The notes: a model not told the origin generated them from the sequence alone. Positions 17,424 through 25,629 are shown, counted from the stretch's first letter. The stretch: DNA of 64,000 nt from Halolamina sediminis (GCF_001282785.1 NZ_CVUA01000001.1:806001-870000), one strand, 5' to 3'. A program made the numbers and translations.

Positions 17424-17927
17424 TCAGGCGGGCACCCGGGCGAGCGCGTCCTCGACCGCTCGGAGCGCCGCCACCCCCTCCCGTCGATCGACGACGACCA
17501 GCAGCGTCCCCTCGGCGACTGCCGCCGCCGCGGCGTCGATCGCCTCGGCGTCGAGACGAGCACAGACTGCCCCGAGCACGGTCGTGCCGACCTCACCCGT
17601 CGCGACGACGGCCGTCATCGACCCCGCGTCCGGGCTGACGGCGACGCCGCCGAGCGAGAGCAACGGATCTGTGGCCTCCTCGTTGCCCGAGTCGACGACG
17701 CCGACGCCGCTCTCCATCCGGACGCGGGCGTCGTTGTCGGCCGTTTCGAAGTCGGGGAGCTCGTCGGCGAACCGTCGGAGCGCAGTCGCGACGGCGTCGG
17801 TGTCGTCGGCGCCCTCCACGTCGAGGAACTCGGCGGCGGCGGTGTAGTTGAGCACGCCGGCACGGAGCGAGAGCAGGAGGAACGGCTGCTCGCGGACCGC
17901 GTCGCGGGTGGCGGCTGCGGTGGACAT
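17424..17927 (-). CDS. Conserved haloarchaeal protein next to cysS (DUF7523-like)
   Basis: 167 residues from the ATG at 17927; a start 39 nt upstream is possible but adds only a Pro/Ser stretch. The N-terminal part (AVREQPFLLLSLRAGVLNYTAAAEFLDV) resembles a short helical region that opens a family found beside cysS in other haloarchaea. The C-terminal half (TGEVGTTVLGAVCARLDAEAID) has an alpha/beta, ACT-like feel. A regulatory role is conceivable, but I do not recognise a ligand site. It is 66 bp upstream of cysS and probably cotranscribed. Confidence 0.7.
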   Translation of the reverse strand: MSTAAATRDAVREQPFLLLSLRAGVLNYTAAAEFLDVEGADDTDAVATALRRFADELPDFETADNDARVRMESGVGVVDSGNEEATDPLLSLGGVAVSPDAGSMTAVVATGEVGTTVLGAVCARLDAEAIDAAAAAVAEGTLLVVVDRREGVAALRAVEDALARVPA

Positions 17928-18061
17928 GGCCGGAACTGGCGACGGCGACGGCAAAAGTCCATCCACCCGGAGCCACCCGGAGTGGGGTGGCTGGCAGTGT
18001 CGTCGCGCGCGTCGGCCGGCATCGCGATGCGGTGGCGGTTGCGGTGCGGTGGCGGTGGACG

Positions 18062-18092
18062 CCGCGGCCTCGCACCGGTCGCGAGGCCGCGG
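18062..18092. repeat. Perfect 12-bp inverted repeat, 7-nt loop
   Basis: CCGCGGCCTCGC at 18062-18073 is the exact reverse complement of GCGAGGCCGCGG at 18081-18092, with loop ACCGGTC. It could fold as a very stable RNA hairpin on either strand. The core GGCCTCGC...GCGAGG is also present in the 29-bp repeat at 47214. Confidence 0.9.
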
Positions 18093-18115
18093 GGGAGGGG
18101 TGGGGACTCGGTACT

Positions 18116-18151
18116 GTGCCGGACCCTGTGTCCGGCACCTTGCGGTCGCAA
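18116..18151. repeat. Two further perfect inverted repeats
   Basis: GTGCCGGAC (18116-18124) pairs with GTCCGGCAC (18130-18138) across CCTGT. Immediately after it TTGCG (18140-18144) pairs with CGCAA (18147-18151) across GT. With the hairpin at 18062 they make three consecutive stem-loops in 90 bp. A T-run that would make a classical terminator is missing. Confidence 0.85.
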
Positions 18152-18156
18152 GTTGT

Positions 18157-18246
18157 CAACGATAGAGCTGTTGTTGCGAGAGCTGTCTCAGTCGCCAACG
18201 ATAGAGTTGCTGTCGCGGTTGCTGTCCCAGTACCCAACGATCGAGG
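18157..18246. repeat. 39-bp tandem repeat, 2.3 copies
   Basis: Copies begin with CAACGATAGAG at 18157 and 18196, and a third partial copy begins CAACGAT at 18235. The two full copies are the same length with diverged interiors (AGCTGTTGTTGCG versus AGTTGCTGTCGCG). The period is a multiple of three, but neither strand gives a recognisable protein. Confidence 0.85.
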
Positions 18247-18271
18247 AAAAGCCCTGACTCTCGATAACCGA

Positions 18272-18817
18272 TCACATCAACGCCACGACGACCCCGACGA
18301 CGGTGACGAGCGCCACCAACGCCGCGGCGGCGACGACGATCGAACTCTCGATCAGCACCGCGACGCCGACCGCCGCGAGCAGCGCGCCGCCGGCGAGCAC
18401 CAGCAGGCCGACCGACTCGGCGTCGAGCGCCTCCCGGATCGACGGCTCGGACTGCGGCTGCCCGAGATCCTCGTCGACGTCGATCCCGTACCCCTCGGCA
18501 CGGGACGGTTCCACCCGGAGCTCGATATGCTCGCTCTCGTTCCCGTAGCCCGTCGACACCGTGAGCGTCCCCGTGACTGGCTCGTCGAGGTCGGCGACTT
18601 CCACCCCGACGCTGGCCGTCGTCTCCCGGTCGACGTACTCCGTCTCCGTCCGGAGCCGAGCCGCTCGCGCCAGCGGCTCGTCGAGCGCGAGGTGGACGTG
18701 GGCCCCGCCGCCGTGGTTCACGAGCGCCACGTCGAACGGGCCGTCGGCCACGAACGACCCCGGCGCGTCGATGACCCGGGGGCGCTCCCGGTTGAGGTGG
18801 ATCTCGAGTGCCGACAC
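18272..18817 (-). CDS. Haloarchaeal protein with extracytoplasmic-type domain and two C-terminal membrane spans (DUF7524-like)
   Basis: 181 residues from a GTG at 18817 (VSALEIHLNRERPRV); an ATG 27 nt upstream would add nine residues without similarity. Residues 1-120 look like a beta-sandwich of the kind that binds or presents ligands outside the cell (FVADGPFDVALVNHGGGAHVH, then TGTLTVSTGYG). Two hydrophobic helices near 137-158 and 160-181 anchor the C-terminus. There is no N-terminal signal. Function unknown. Confidence 0.65.
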   Translation of the reverse strand: MSALEIHLNRERPRVIDAPGSFVADGPFDVALVNHGGGAHVHLALDEPLARAARLRTETEYVDRETTASVGVEVADLDEPVTGTLTVSTGYGNESEHIELRVEPSRAEGYGIDVDEDLGQPQSEPSIREALDAESVGLLVLAGGALLAAVGVAVLIESSIVVAAAALVALVTVVGVVVALM

Positions 18818-18943
18818 GTTCGTGGGTGAGACGCCGGGAAGCAAAAGCCTTCACCCTACTCCGGGGGGCAAAGAACTCGACTCACACGACCGCTACCGGG
18901 GGTTCGGGAAAGACTTATCTCGATTGCCTCGAACCATCTACGC

Positions 18944-19147
18944 ATGGGTACGAGTAGCACACCGCCCGTCGTTCGCGACGAGGCGTCGCGCGACCACGGG
19001 CCGGACCTGTCGCCGGTCGGCACCGACCTCGTCATCGTCGACGGCGAGGTGATGACCTACGCCGAGTACCGGCGACGGGAGGCGGACGATCGCGACCCGG
19101 CGATCGAGGTCGACCGCCGCAAGACGGCGCTCACGCTCGACCGCTGA
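18944..19147 (+). CDS. Small soluble hypothetical protein
   Basis: 67 residues, starting MGTSSTPPVVRDEASRDHGP. The middle (LVIVDGEVMTYAEYRRREA) resembles short conserved motifs in haloarchaeal small proteins, and the rest is acidic and polar. A TATA-like ACTTATCTC lies about 30 nt before the ATG, which supports transcription as a leaderless gene. Convergent with the OsmC gene, 9 bp between stops. Confidence 0.6.
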   Translation: MGTSSTPPVVRDEASRDHGPDLSPVGTDLVIVDGEVMTYAEYRRREADDRDPAIEVDRRKTALTLDR

Positions 19148-19156
19148 ATCGTCGTC

Positions 19157-19552
19157 TCAGAACGCGTCGCCTTCGAACGTCGTCTCGGCGTGGAGGTCGC
19201 TCTTGAGCGCGTCGTGGACCTTACAGAGGTCGAACGCGCGGTCGATCGCCTCCGCGCCCTCCTCTTCGGTCACGTCGGCGCCGACGGCGATGTCGAACTG
19301 GACGCTTTCGAGCTTGTCGTCGTCGTTGAGTTCGCCCGTGATCGAGAGCTCGATCTCGCCGAGTTCGCCCACGTCGCGCTGCTTGGCGCCGACGCGCAGC
19401 GCCGGCACGTAGCAGGCGCCGTAGGAGGCGAGCAGCGACTCGAGCGTGTCGGGCGCGGACTCGCCGCCGGGGTCGATGTCGACGGAGAAGTCGCGGATCT
19501 CGGTTGTCGACGCGTACCCGTCCTCGGAGACAGTGGTGACTTGTTTGCTCAT
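19157..19552 (-). CDS. OsmC/Ohr family peroxiredoxin-like protein
   Basis: 131 residues. The two family cysteines are in SYGACYVPAL and DLCKVHDALKS, at the OsmC spacing, and ESAPDTLESLLASYGAC is the central helix. OsmC/Ohr proteins reduce organic hydroperoxides with the Cys pair. This member is of the short OsmC-like type; substrate not determined. Confidence 0.9.
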   Translation of the reverse strand: MSKQVTTVSEDGYASTTEIRDFSVDIDPGGESAPDTLESLLASYGACYVPALRVGAKQRDVGELGEIELSITGELNDDDKLESVQFDIAVGADVTEEEGAEAIDRAFDLCKVHDALKSDLHAETTFEGDAF

Positions 19553-19635
19553 CGCGGCCGACGGTTGGACCGTTCGGGGCCTAAACCTTACTGCCCCGGC
19601 CGGCCCGGACCCCGCCGCCCCTCGTTCCGGTACCG

Positions 19636-20358
19636 CTACTCGGCTAGCGTGTAGCGCTCGTCGCCGCCGAGGACGACTACTTCGGTGTCGCTGCCCGTCG
19701 CTTTCACTTCGCGAACGAACTCGTCGGTGTCGATCTCGATCGGCGGGAACGTGTCGTAGTGCATCGGGAACGCCACGTCGGGGTTGATCCAGTCGACCGC
19801 GATCGCGGCCTGTGCCGGCCCCATCGTGAAGTGGTCGCCGGCGGGAACCGCGGCGGCGTCGGGTTCGAGGAACGGCGCGATCACGTCTTTCATCTCGGAG
19901 TGGAGCGACGTGTCGCCGGCGTGGTAGAACGCCGTGCTGTCGGCGTCGGCCTCCTGTGTCGGCTTCTTGTCGCTGATCACGAAGCCGGCGGGCATGCCCC
20001 CGGAGGCGCCGTACCCAGTGTCGAGCCCGTTAGTGTGGTCGGCACGCACCATCGTGACGAACGCGTCGCCGAGCTCGACCGTGCCGCCGAGGTTCATTCC
20101 CGTCGAGTCCTCGATGCCGTAGTTGTCCGCGAGATAGCCCGTGATCTCCGGCGTCGAGACGAAGTGGCTCCCCCCGAAGCGGTCGGCGTCGCCGATGTGA
20201 TCGGCGTGGCCGTGCGTGATGAGGACGTGATCCGGGTCCAGCTCCTCCGGATCGGTGTCGGTCTTGGGGTTGTCGAAGAACGGGTCGATCAGGAGTTCGG
20301 TGTCGTCGACGGTCACTGCCCAGGTCGAGTGGCCGTGCCAAGCGAGTTCGAAGGTCAT
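19636..20358 (-). CDS. UPF0173 metal-dependent hydrolase (MBL fold)
   Basis: 240 residues from the ATG at 20358 ([15 protein letters not shown]). The metallo-beta-lactamase core has [19 protein letters not shown], and later [11 protein letters not shown] and [10 protein letters not shown]. The C-terminus ([20 protein letters not shown]) matches UPF0173. These enzymes are widespread hydrolases of unknown substrate. The longer upstream frame is not supported by similarity. Confidence 0.9.
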   Translation of the reverse strand: MTFELAWHGHSTWAVTVDDTELLIDPFFDNPKTDTDPEELDPDHVLITHGHADHIGDADRFGGSHFVSTPEITGYLADNYGIEDSTGMNLGGTVELGDAFVTMVRADHTNGLDTGYGASGGMPAGFVISDKKPTQEADADSTAFYHAGDTSLHSEMKDVIAPFLEPDAAAVPAGDHFTMGPAQAAIAVDWINPDVAFPMHYDTFPPIEIDTDEFVREVKATGSDTEVVVLGGDERYTLAE

Positions 20359-20477
20359 TACGACAGTACGTACGGCCTCGTCCATCCTGAATGTTACTGC
20401 CGTGCCGGAAAGTCAGGCTTCCTGAGACGAATGTTCCCGCCACGCACGAACCGCCGCCGGGAAGGGGCCGGTGCTGC

Positions 20478-21932
20478 TTACTCGACGACCACAGCGCCCT
20501 TCATCCCCATCGTCTTGTGGGGCATGCAGTAGTACTTCGTCGTCCCGGTGTTGTCGAACGTGTGGCTGAACGTGTGGCCGGCCTCGTCGGTCAGCTCACT
20601 GGCGAAGCTGCCGTCGTCGGCCTGCACGTCGTGGCTGCCGCCGTCGCCGGTCCACTCCCAAGTGACGGTCGTTCCGGAGGAGACCGAGATGGCGGCCGGG
20701 CCGAAGCCGAACGCGCCGTCGTTGGCCTGCGAGCCGACCTGGACGGTCACTTCGTCCTCGCCCGTCCGGTCGACGACGCCGTCGTAGTTCCCGACGCCGT
20801 CGAACCAGCCGCCGAAGTCGGCGGTGCCGGAAGAGCCGCTGCTCCCGCTTTCGGCGCCGGGGTCGAACACGTCGGGGTTGGGATCGCCCGTGCGGTTGAT
20901 CACGGCGAGCATCCCCTTGCGCGCGACCCGGGAGAGGGCGTGGTCGACCAGCTTGATCGGCCCGGGTACCTCCGCGTGCAGTGTCGCGATCGCACAGGAG
21001 CCGGGCTTGACCGGCGTCGTCTGGACGTACTTGTTCGGCGGGCCCGCGATAGCGCCCTGCTGCCAGACCTCATCCCAGACGTTCCCGATCGGGTGGAAAC
21101 TACTGTCGAGGTTCGGGCCGCCGGTGACGAAGAACACCCGTGCGGTCTCGCCGACTTCGAGGCTCGGGGCGCCGTAGCGGTCCGGCGTGATGGCGTACTT
21201 CTCGCCGTTCATCAGGACGTACGTCGGGTCCTCGGCCTTCATGGCCTCGAAGTCGAAGTCGTGGTGGCCCTCCTCGCCGGCGTCGCCGGTAGTGTAGAGC
21301 TCGTGCTGGCCGAAGTAGAACTCCTTGTCCACCTCGGGCAACCCCTCCTCGGGCTCGACGAGGATCGCCCCGAACATGCCGCTGGAGATGTGGTAGTCCA
21401 GGTTGGGGACCGCACAGTGGTAGATGAACAGGCCGGGGTAGGTCGCCTTGAACGTGAACGTCTCCGTCTCGCCGGGGGCGACCATCGACGCCTCCGCGCC
21501 GCCGCCAGGACCGCGAACTGCGTGGAGGTCGATGTTGTGGGGCATGGAGTTCCCCTCGTCGTTGGTGATCGTCATCTCCACCTGGTCGCCGACTCGGGCC
21601 CGGATCATCGGCCCGGGAATCCGGCCGTCGAAGGTCATGTACGTGTAGGTGACGCCGGGTTCGACCTCCGCCACCTGTTCGAGCGTGGTCATCTCCACGC
21701 TCACAGCCTTCGGGCTGTCGCGTTCGATCGGACCCGGGATCGCAGTCGGGTTCGCTGCGACGCGTTCGGTGTCGAGAGAGTTCTGTCCGTTCATCTTCGG
21801 GGATTGGGGGGTCGTCTCCGTCGTTTCTTCCTCAGCCGCGGGGGCCGAGATACAGCCGGCCGCGGCCGTCGCGCCGGCCACGCCGAGGCTTTGCAACACG
21901 CGCCGTCGGGTCGCGGTTGGAATAGAGGCCAT
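20478..21932 (-). CDS. nirK: Copper nitrite reductase NirK fused to a C-terminal halocyanin domain
   Basis: 484 residues. An N-terminal Tat-type lipoprotein signal (RRRVLQSLG, lipid-site Cys27) is followed by a complete two-domain NirK. Type 1 copper ligands are His132, Cys173, His181 and Met186; type 2 ligands are His137, His172 and His331; catalytic Asp135 and His280 are present. After a Gly/Ser-rich linker (about 355-372) comes a blue-copper domain with His434, Cys469, His472 and Met477 (YYCMPHKTMGM). NirK reduces nitrite to NO outside the membrane, normally with electrons from a separate halocyanin. Here the donor is attached. No nitrite or NO reductase partner gene is nearby. Confidence 0.93.
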   Translation of the reverse strand: MASIPTATRRRVLQSLGVAGATAAAGCISAPAAEEETTETTPQSPKMNGQNSLDTERVAANPTAIPGPIERDSPKAVSVEMTTLEQVAEVEPGVTYTYMTFDGRIPGPMIRARVGDQVEMTITNDEGNSMPHNIDLHAVRGPGGGAEASMVAPGETETFTFKATYPGLFIYHCAVPNLDYHISSGMFGAILVEPEEGLPEVDKEFYFGQHELYTTGDAGEEGHHDFDFEAMKAEDPTYVLMNGEKYAITPDRYGAPSLEVGETARVFFVTGGPNLDSSFHPIGNVWDEVWQQGAIAGPPNKYVQTTPVKPGSCAIATLHAEVPGPIKLVDHALSRVARKGMLAVINRTGDPNPDVFDPGAESGSSGSSGTADFGGWFDGVGNYDGVVDRTGEDEVTVQVGSQANDGAFGFGPAAISVSSGTTVTWEWTGDGGSHDVQADDGSFASELTDEAGHTFSHTFDNTGTTKYYCMPHKTMGMKGAVVVE

Positions 21933-21964
21933 CGTCGATCACATCTGGAAGATGGCACCGGAGG

Positions 21965-21971
21965 GATATAG
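21965..21971 (-). promoter_or_regulatory. TATA-like box for nirK
   Basis: On the minus strand it reads CTATATC and lies 33-39 nt before the nirK ATG, giving a leader of a few nucleotides. A palindrome lies farther upstream at 22019-22037. Confidence 0.45.
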
Positions 21972-22018
21972 GGGGGTGTGCCGATTCTCAATTTCTTAAA
22001 AACCGGGAGATAGAGGCG

Positions 22019-22037
22019 CCCTATTGGGCAAATAGGG
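22019..22037. promoter_or_regulatory. Candidate operator: 7-5-7 palindrome between nirK and xdhC
   Basis: CCCTATT (22019-22025), spacer GGGCA, then AATAGGG (22031-22037): a perfect inverted repeat in an otherwise AT-rich stretch. It is about 50 bp upstream of the nirK TATA box and about 115 bp upstream of the divergent xdhC start, where an activator site would sit. It does not look like the CGAA-N4-TTCG motif described for the nitrate regulator NarO. Confidence 0.5.
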
Positions 22038-22151
22038 ATAAACCACCCACGGTATATGCGGCCCGGAAATGGGGGTGTCGACAGCCTCACGAGACGATCA
22101 GCTATCGCCGCGTACGACACGCCTAAGTCCCGAGCGTCGCGAGTACGCCCA

Positions 22152-22925
22152 ATGGGAGTCCACCGACGGGCGGCCGACCTCACCGACGAGGGGGAGACGG
22201 TGGCGATCGCCACGGTGACCGAGGTCGAGGGCAGCGCCCCCCGCGGGCCCGGCGCGACGATGCTCGTCCGGGAGAACGGCGAGATCGAGGGCACCATCGG
22301 CGGCGGCACCGTCGAGGCGCTCACGAAGGAGGCCGCCCTCGAAGCGATCGCCGAACGGGAACCGCGGACCGAACGCTGGGAGCTCACCCGCGACGGCAAC
22401 ACGGGGATGGTCTGCGGGGGCGAGATGGCCGTGTTCATCAACGTGCTCGTCGGTGCGCCGGAACTCGTGATCGCGGGAGCGGGCCACATCGCCGTTCCCC
22501 TCTCGCGGCTGGCCGACGAGATGGGGTACGACACGTTCGTCGTCGACGACCGGGAGGGGTACGCCGACCCCGAGCGCTTCCCCGCGGCCGAGACGTTCAC
22601 TGGCGACTACGACGAGGGGATCGCGGCGTTCGGCGTCGGCTCGAATACCGCGGTCGCGATCGCCAGCCGGAGCGGCACGTTCGACCGGATCGCCGCGGCC
22701 GAAGCGCTCGAACGCGGTGCGTACTACGTCGGGCTCGTGGCCTCCGAGGAGAAGGCCGAACACGTCCGGGAGGGGCTCCGTGAGGACGGGATCGACGACG
22801 ACGCGATGGAACGCCTCCACGCCCCCGTGGGGATCGAGGTCGGCGGTGGCGCCCCCGAGGACGTGGCGCTGTCGATCCTCGCACAGCTCAACCGCGTCCG
22901 GCACGGGCTCCCCGCCGAACTCTGA
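22152..22925 (+). CDS. xdhC: XdhC/CoxI family protein (molybdenum-hydroxylase maturation)
   Basis: 257 residues from the ATG at 22152. The N-terminal XdhC domain has ATVTEVEGSAPRGPGATM, IEGTIGGGTVEALT and MVCGGEMAVFIN. The C-terminal Rossmann-like domain opens ELVIAGAGHIAVPLSRLADEM. XdhC binds molybdenum cofactor, protects it, and helps sulfurate and insert it into xanthine-dehydrogenase-type enzymes. It is convergent with the MocA-like gene (18 bp), which belongs to the same pathway. The hydroxylase subunits it would serve are 8 kb away at 30392-34217. Confidence 0.92.
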   Translation: MGVHRRAADLTDEGETVAIATVTEVEGSAPRGPGATMLVRENGEIEGTIGGGTVEALTKEAALEAIAEREPRTERWELTRDGNTGMVCGGEMAVFINVLVGAPELVIAGAGHIAVPLSRLADEMGYDTFVVDDREGYADPERFPAAETFTGDYDEGIAAFGVGSNTAVAIASRSGTFDRIAAAEALERGAYYVGLVASEEKAEHVREGLREDGIDDDAMERLHAPVGIEVGGGAPEDVALSILAQLNRVRHGLPAEL

Positions 22926-22943
22926 TGGGGCGCCCGAGGCGGG

Positions 22944-23585
22944 CTACGTGTACGTCTTGACTGCCTCCCAGTACTCTGCGGGCGTGTCGATATCCACGAA
23001 TACGCGCTCGTCGTCCACGTCGACCGTCCGCGTGTCGGTGCCGTCGGCGTAGACGACCGCTCGTGCTCCCCGTTCCTCGGTCGCCGGATCGTTCAGCAGC
23101 GCGTCGAACGTCGAGGCGGCGAACAGCGGCGGGTGCCCGCGCTCGCCGTCGGTGGCCGGCTGGATTACGTCCGCCTCGGGGTCGGCGGCGAACGCCTCGG
23201 CGACGGAGCGGACGGCCGCTGCCGGGATCAGGGGATAGTCGACCGGCGAGAGCAGCAGGCCGTCGGCGTCGCGTGCCCGCGCCTCGCGGACGCCGGCTCG
23301 GACCGACGTGAGCATCCCCGCCTCGTACCGATCGTTCTCGATCACCGTCGCACCCGAGAGATCTGCCCGGGCTCGGACTTCCGCAGCCTCGTACCCCACC
23401 ACGACCACCGGCTCGACGCCGACTCGCTCGTACTGCTCGATCAGCCGCTCGACGAACCGCTGGCCGTCGACCGTCAGTAGCGGCTTCGGGAACCCCCCCA
23501 TCCGTGTCGACGCCCCCGCGGCGGTGATCACTCCGAGCAGGTGAAGCGCCTCGGCGCCGCGCTCGTCGGGGTGAACGGTCATCAC
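22944..23585 (-). CDS. MocA-like molybdenum cofactor cytidylyltransferase (nucleotidyltransferase family)
   Basis: 213 residues. ITAAGASTRMGGFPKPLL is the CTP/GTP-binding loop and LLLSPVDYPLIP carries the metal-binding Asp. The segment QPATDGERGHPPLF matches the MocA/MobA family. MocA makes the cytosine dinucleotide form of Mo cofactor used by xanthine-dehydrogenase and CO-dehydrogenase-type hydroxylases. The start could be either of two adjacent Met codons. It is next to xdhC and 0.15 kb from the transporter operon. Confidence 0.88.
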   Translation of the reverse strand: MMTVHPDERGAEALHLLGVITAAGASTRMGGFPKPLLTVDGQRFVERLIEQYERVGVEPVVVVGYEAAEVRARADLSGATVIENDRYEAGMLTSVRAGVREARARDADGLLLSPVDYPLIPAAAVRSVAEAFAADPEADVIQPATDGERGHPPLFAASTFDALLNDPATEERGARAVVYADGTDTRTVDVDDERVFVDIDTPAEYWEAVKTYT

Positions 23586-23661
23586 GACGACAGACGAGCC
23601 GGGAGGGCGTTAAACGCTCGGCTGTCGTCCCGTCTGGGTGTTTGGCGGCGATATGGAGGCG

Positions 23662-23689
23662 GTACCCATGAGTAAAGCAACCATGGTAC
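23662..23689. promoter_or_regulatory. Imperfect inverted repeat upstream of the ABC transporter operon
   Basis: GTACCCATG (23662-23670) faces CATGGTAC (23682-23689) with one unpaired base, 11-12 nt apart. It lies directly upstream of the TATA box at 23700, where haloarchaeal regulators bind. Confidence 0.4.
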
Positions 23690-23699
23690 TGAACGACAG

Positions 23700-23708
23700 T
23701 TTTATATT
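23700..23708 (+). promoter_or_regulatory. TATA box for the solute-binding protein gene
   Basis: TTTTATATT is centred 30 nt before the ATG at 23734, a strong box in this GC-rich DNA. It decides the start: the transcript would be leaderless or nearly so, and the longer upstream reading frame would not be transcribed. Confidence 0.65.
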
Positions 23709-23733
23709 GGGTTTCCGGCAATACGCAGAGCAC

Positions 23734-25629
23734 ATGTCTGACCTTACCAAGCAAGGCGACAACGGCCACCCGAAGATGAACCGACGACGGTGGCTCCAGG
23801 GACTCGGAATCGCGGGAGCAGCCGGCCTCGCCGGCTGTACGGGCGGGCAGGACACTGATACGCCGACGGCGACCTCGACCGAGCCGGACCCGAACGCCAC
23901 GGAGCCGGACACCCCGACGGCGACCGAGCGCCAGGAACTGCCCGAGCGCACGGGGCCGTACCAGCGGACGATCGCCAACGCGGCGTCGACGCTCAACCCC
24001 CTCTACAACAACGTGGACGGGGTCGGCACCCTGATCGGCTACACGATGGACATGGGCTATACGTTCATGCCCGGCACGGAGTTCCTCCCGCAGCTCTACG
24101 ACCTCAGCTCCGACAACGGTGAGGTCTGGGTCGCGGAGGTCCGTGACAACCTCATGTTCGGCGGCGAGTACGAGCGCCAGGTGACCGCCGAGGACTTCGT
24201 CTACCAGGTGCAGGAGATCCACCAGGGCGGCTGGGCCGGGACGCCCGACGCGCCCAACTGGCCCTCCGAGTACAACATCGAACAGACCGGCGAGCTGGAG
24301 TTCCAGATCGAGCTCCCCGACGCGAACGTGCTCTACCCCGAGTCGTACGAGCCACTCCTCTACGCGATCCCGAAGGAGATCATGGAGCCGTACGTCGCCG
24401 AGGAGGACGCCGAAGGGCTCCAGCAGGACGACGACCTGCTCGAGCTCACGTTCACCGGGAACCTCGGCGCCTACGAGCTCGACGAGTGGGACCGTGGCAG
24501 CGCACAGATCTTCTCGCGCAACGACGAGTACTACCTGCGCGATGCGACCGACGTGGATCCGCTGTTCGAGGAAGCGCCGTACTTCGAGGGGATCGAGTCC
24601 GAAGTCGTTCAGGAGGAGGCCTCCCGCCTCGGCGCGCTCGAGACGGGCGAGTCCGACGTGGCCGGCCTCCCGCCGAACCGCGTCTCGGAGTTCCAGCAGA
24701 TGGAGAGCGTCGACGTGAACATCACGCCGACGCCGTTCCAGAGCCTCATCACCTGGAACATGCGTGACAACGGCTGGAACACCGGTCCGGGCAACCTCTT
24801 CCGCGAGCAGTCGTTCCGCCAGGGGCTCGCCTGCGCCGTCAGCAAGGACCAGATCGTCGAGGGTATCTACCGTGGCTTCGCCGACCCGGCGTACACGTTC
24901 CAGCCCGAGTGGTCCACGTTCTACCCGGAGGACGACTCCGCGATCGAGCAGTTCGGAACCGGCGACCTCTACGGCGGCGAGCCCGCGCGGAGCCGCATCC
25001 GCGACGCGATCGAGGACACCGACTACAGCTACGACGGGCAGGGTCGCCTGCTCAACCCCGACGGGGACCAGTGTACGATCACGCTGCACCACTCGGCGTC
25101 GTCGAACACCAACCAGTCCCTCGCGGAGTTCATCGCTCAGGAGTACGAGGAGAACGCGGGGATCGTCGTCGAGACGACCGCGACCCAGTCCTCGCAGTTC
25201 CTGACCAACTACTTCCAGCAGGAGGCGCCGGAGGGCGAGACCGAGTGGAACGCCGGTCCGTTCAACCGTGGCCCGCGTGACGTGACGAGCGCGGAGTCGT
25301 GGGACATGAGCGTCATCTACGGCTACAACACCTACCCGCTCAACCCGACCGTCAGCGACGTGTTCTTCCTGCAGGACGGGAGCACGAACCCGCAGGGGTA
25401 CTACCCGCAGTGGGACGCGGAGGGCCTGTACCAGCAGGCGAACAACGCGACGAGCCGGGACGAGCTCGCCGACGCGATGAAAGAGATCTTCGTCAATCTC
25501 AACCAGGCCCAGCCGATCGGGATGCTGACGTTCAGCGCCGACACGGTCGGGTACGCGGCCGACATCGAAGGTCCCATCGAGGACTTCTTCAGCGGCTGGG
25601 ACTTCCCGGCCTGGTACCGAGACAACTAG
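23734..25629 (+). CDS. ABC transporter solute-binding lipoprotein (SBP family 5, peptide/oligopeptide type)
   Basis: 631 residues from the ATG at 23734. A Tat lipoprotein signal is clear: RRRW at 17-20, hydrophobic GLGIAGAAGLAGC, lipid-site Cys35. A Thr/Pro/Glu-rich linker follows, then a long family-5 binding domain (EDFVYQVQEIHQGGW, LEFQIELPDANVLYP, FREQSFRQGLACAVS). Family 5 members bind di- or oligopeptides, nickel complexes or other small ligands; the ligand here is unknown. It heads the transporter operon and is separated from the first permease by 179 bp, which would let it be made in excess. Confidence 0.9.
   Translation: MSDLTKQGDNGHPKMNRRRWLQGLGIAGAAGLAGCTGGQDTDTPTATSTEPDPNATEPDTPTATERQELPERTGPYQRTIANAASTLNPLYNNVDGVGTLIGYTMDMGYTFMPGTEFLPQLYDLSSDNGEVWVAEVRDNLMFGGEYERQVTAEDFVYQVQEIHQGGWAGTPDAPNWPSEYNIEQTGELEFQIELPDANVLYPESYEPLLYAIPKEIMEPYVAEEDAEGLQQDDDLLELTFTGNLGAYELDEWDRGSAQIFSRNDEYYLRDATDVDPLFEEAPYFEGIESEVVQEEASRLGALETGESDVAGLPPNRVSEFQQMESVDVNITPTPFQSLITWNMRDNGWNTGPGNLFREQSFRQGLACAVSKDQIVEGIYRGFADPAYTFQPEWSTFYPEDDSAIEQFGTGDLYGGEPARSRIRDAIEDTDYSYDGQGRLLNPDGDQCTITLHHSASSNTNQSLAEFIAQEYEENAGIVVETTATQSSQFLTNYFQQEAPEGETEWNAGPFNRGPRDVTSAESWDMSVIYGYNTYPLNPTVSDVFFLQDGSTNPQGYYPQWDAEGLYQQANNATSRDELADAMKEIFVNLNQAQPIGMLTFSADTVGYAADIEGPIEDFFSGWDFPAWYRDN

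Larger units (their letters stand above)
17928..18271. other. Gene-free stretch with stacked inverted repeats and a tandem repeat
   Basis: No convincing gene lies here; the frames that cross it have no family features. It holds three perfect inverted repeats (18062-18092, 18116-18138, 18140-18151), described separately, and then a 39-bp tandem repeat up to 18246. Further left, 18020-18060 is a run of GGTGGCGGTTGCGGT-type simple sequence. Both flanking genes are on the minus strand, so this lies downstream of the 18272 gene and upstream of the 17927 start. Confidence 0.7.

Noticed and set aside
18157-18246. CRISPR array
   Set aside because: The 39-bp units are adjacent with no spacers between them, and no cas gene is nearby.
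16155-18257. A 700-codon plus-strand frame across cysS and the hairpin region
   Set aside because: It runs antisense to cysS, which has HLGH and KMSSS motifs. Its composition is the Arg/Val/Asp bias of the reverse frame.
22056-22151. Upstream part of the xdhC reading frame as coding
   Set aside because: The 32 extra codons before the ATG at 22152 contain the intergenic promoter of xdhC and have no XdhC similarity.
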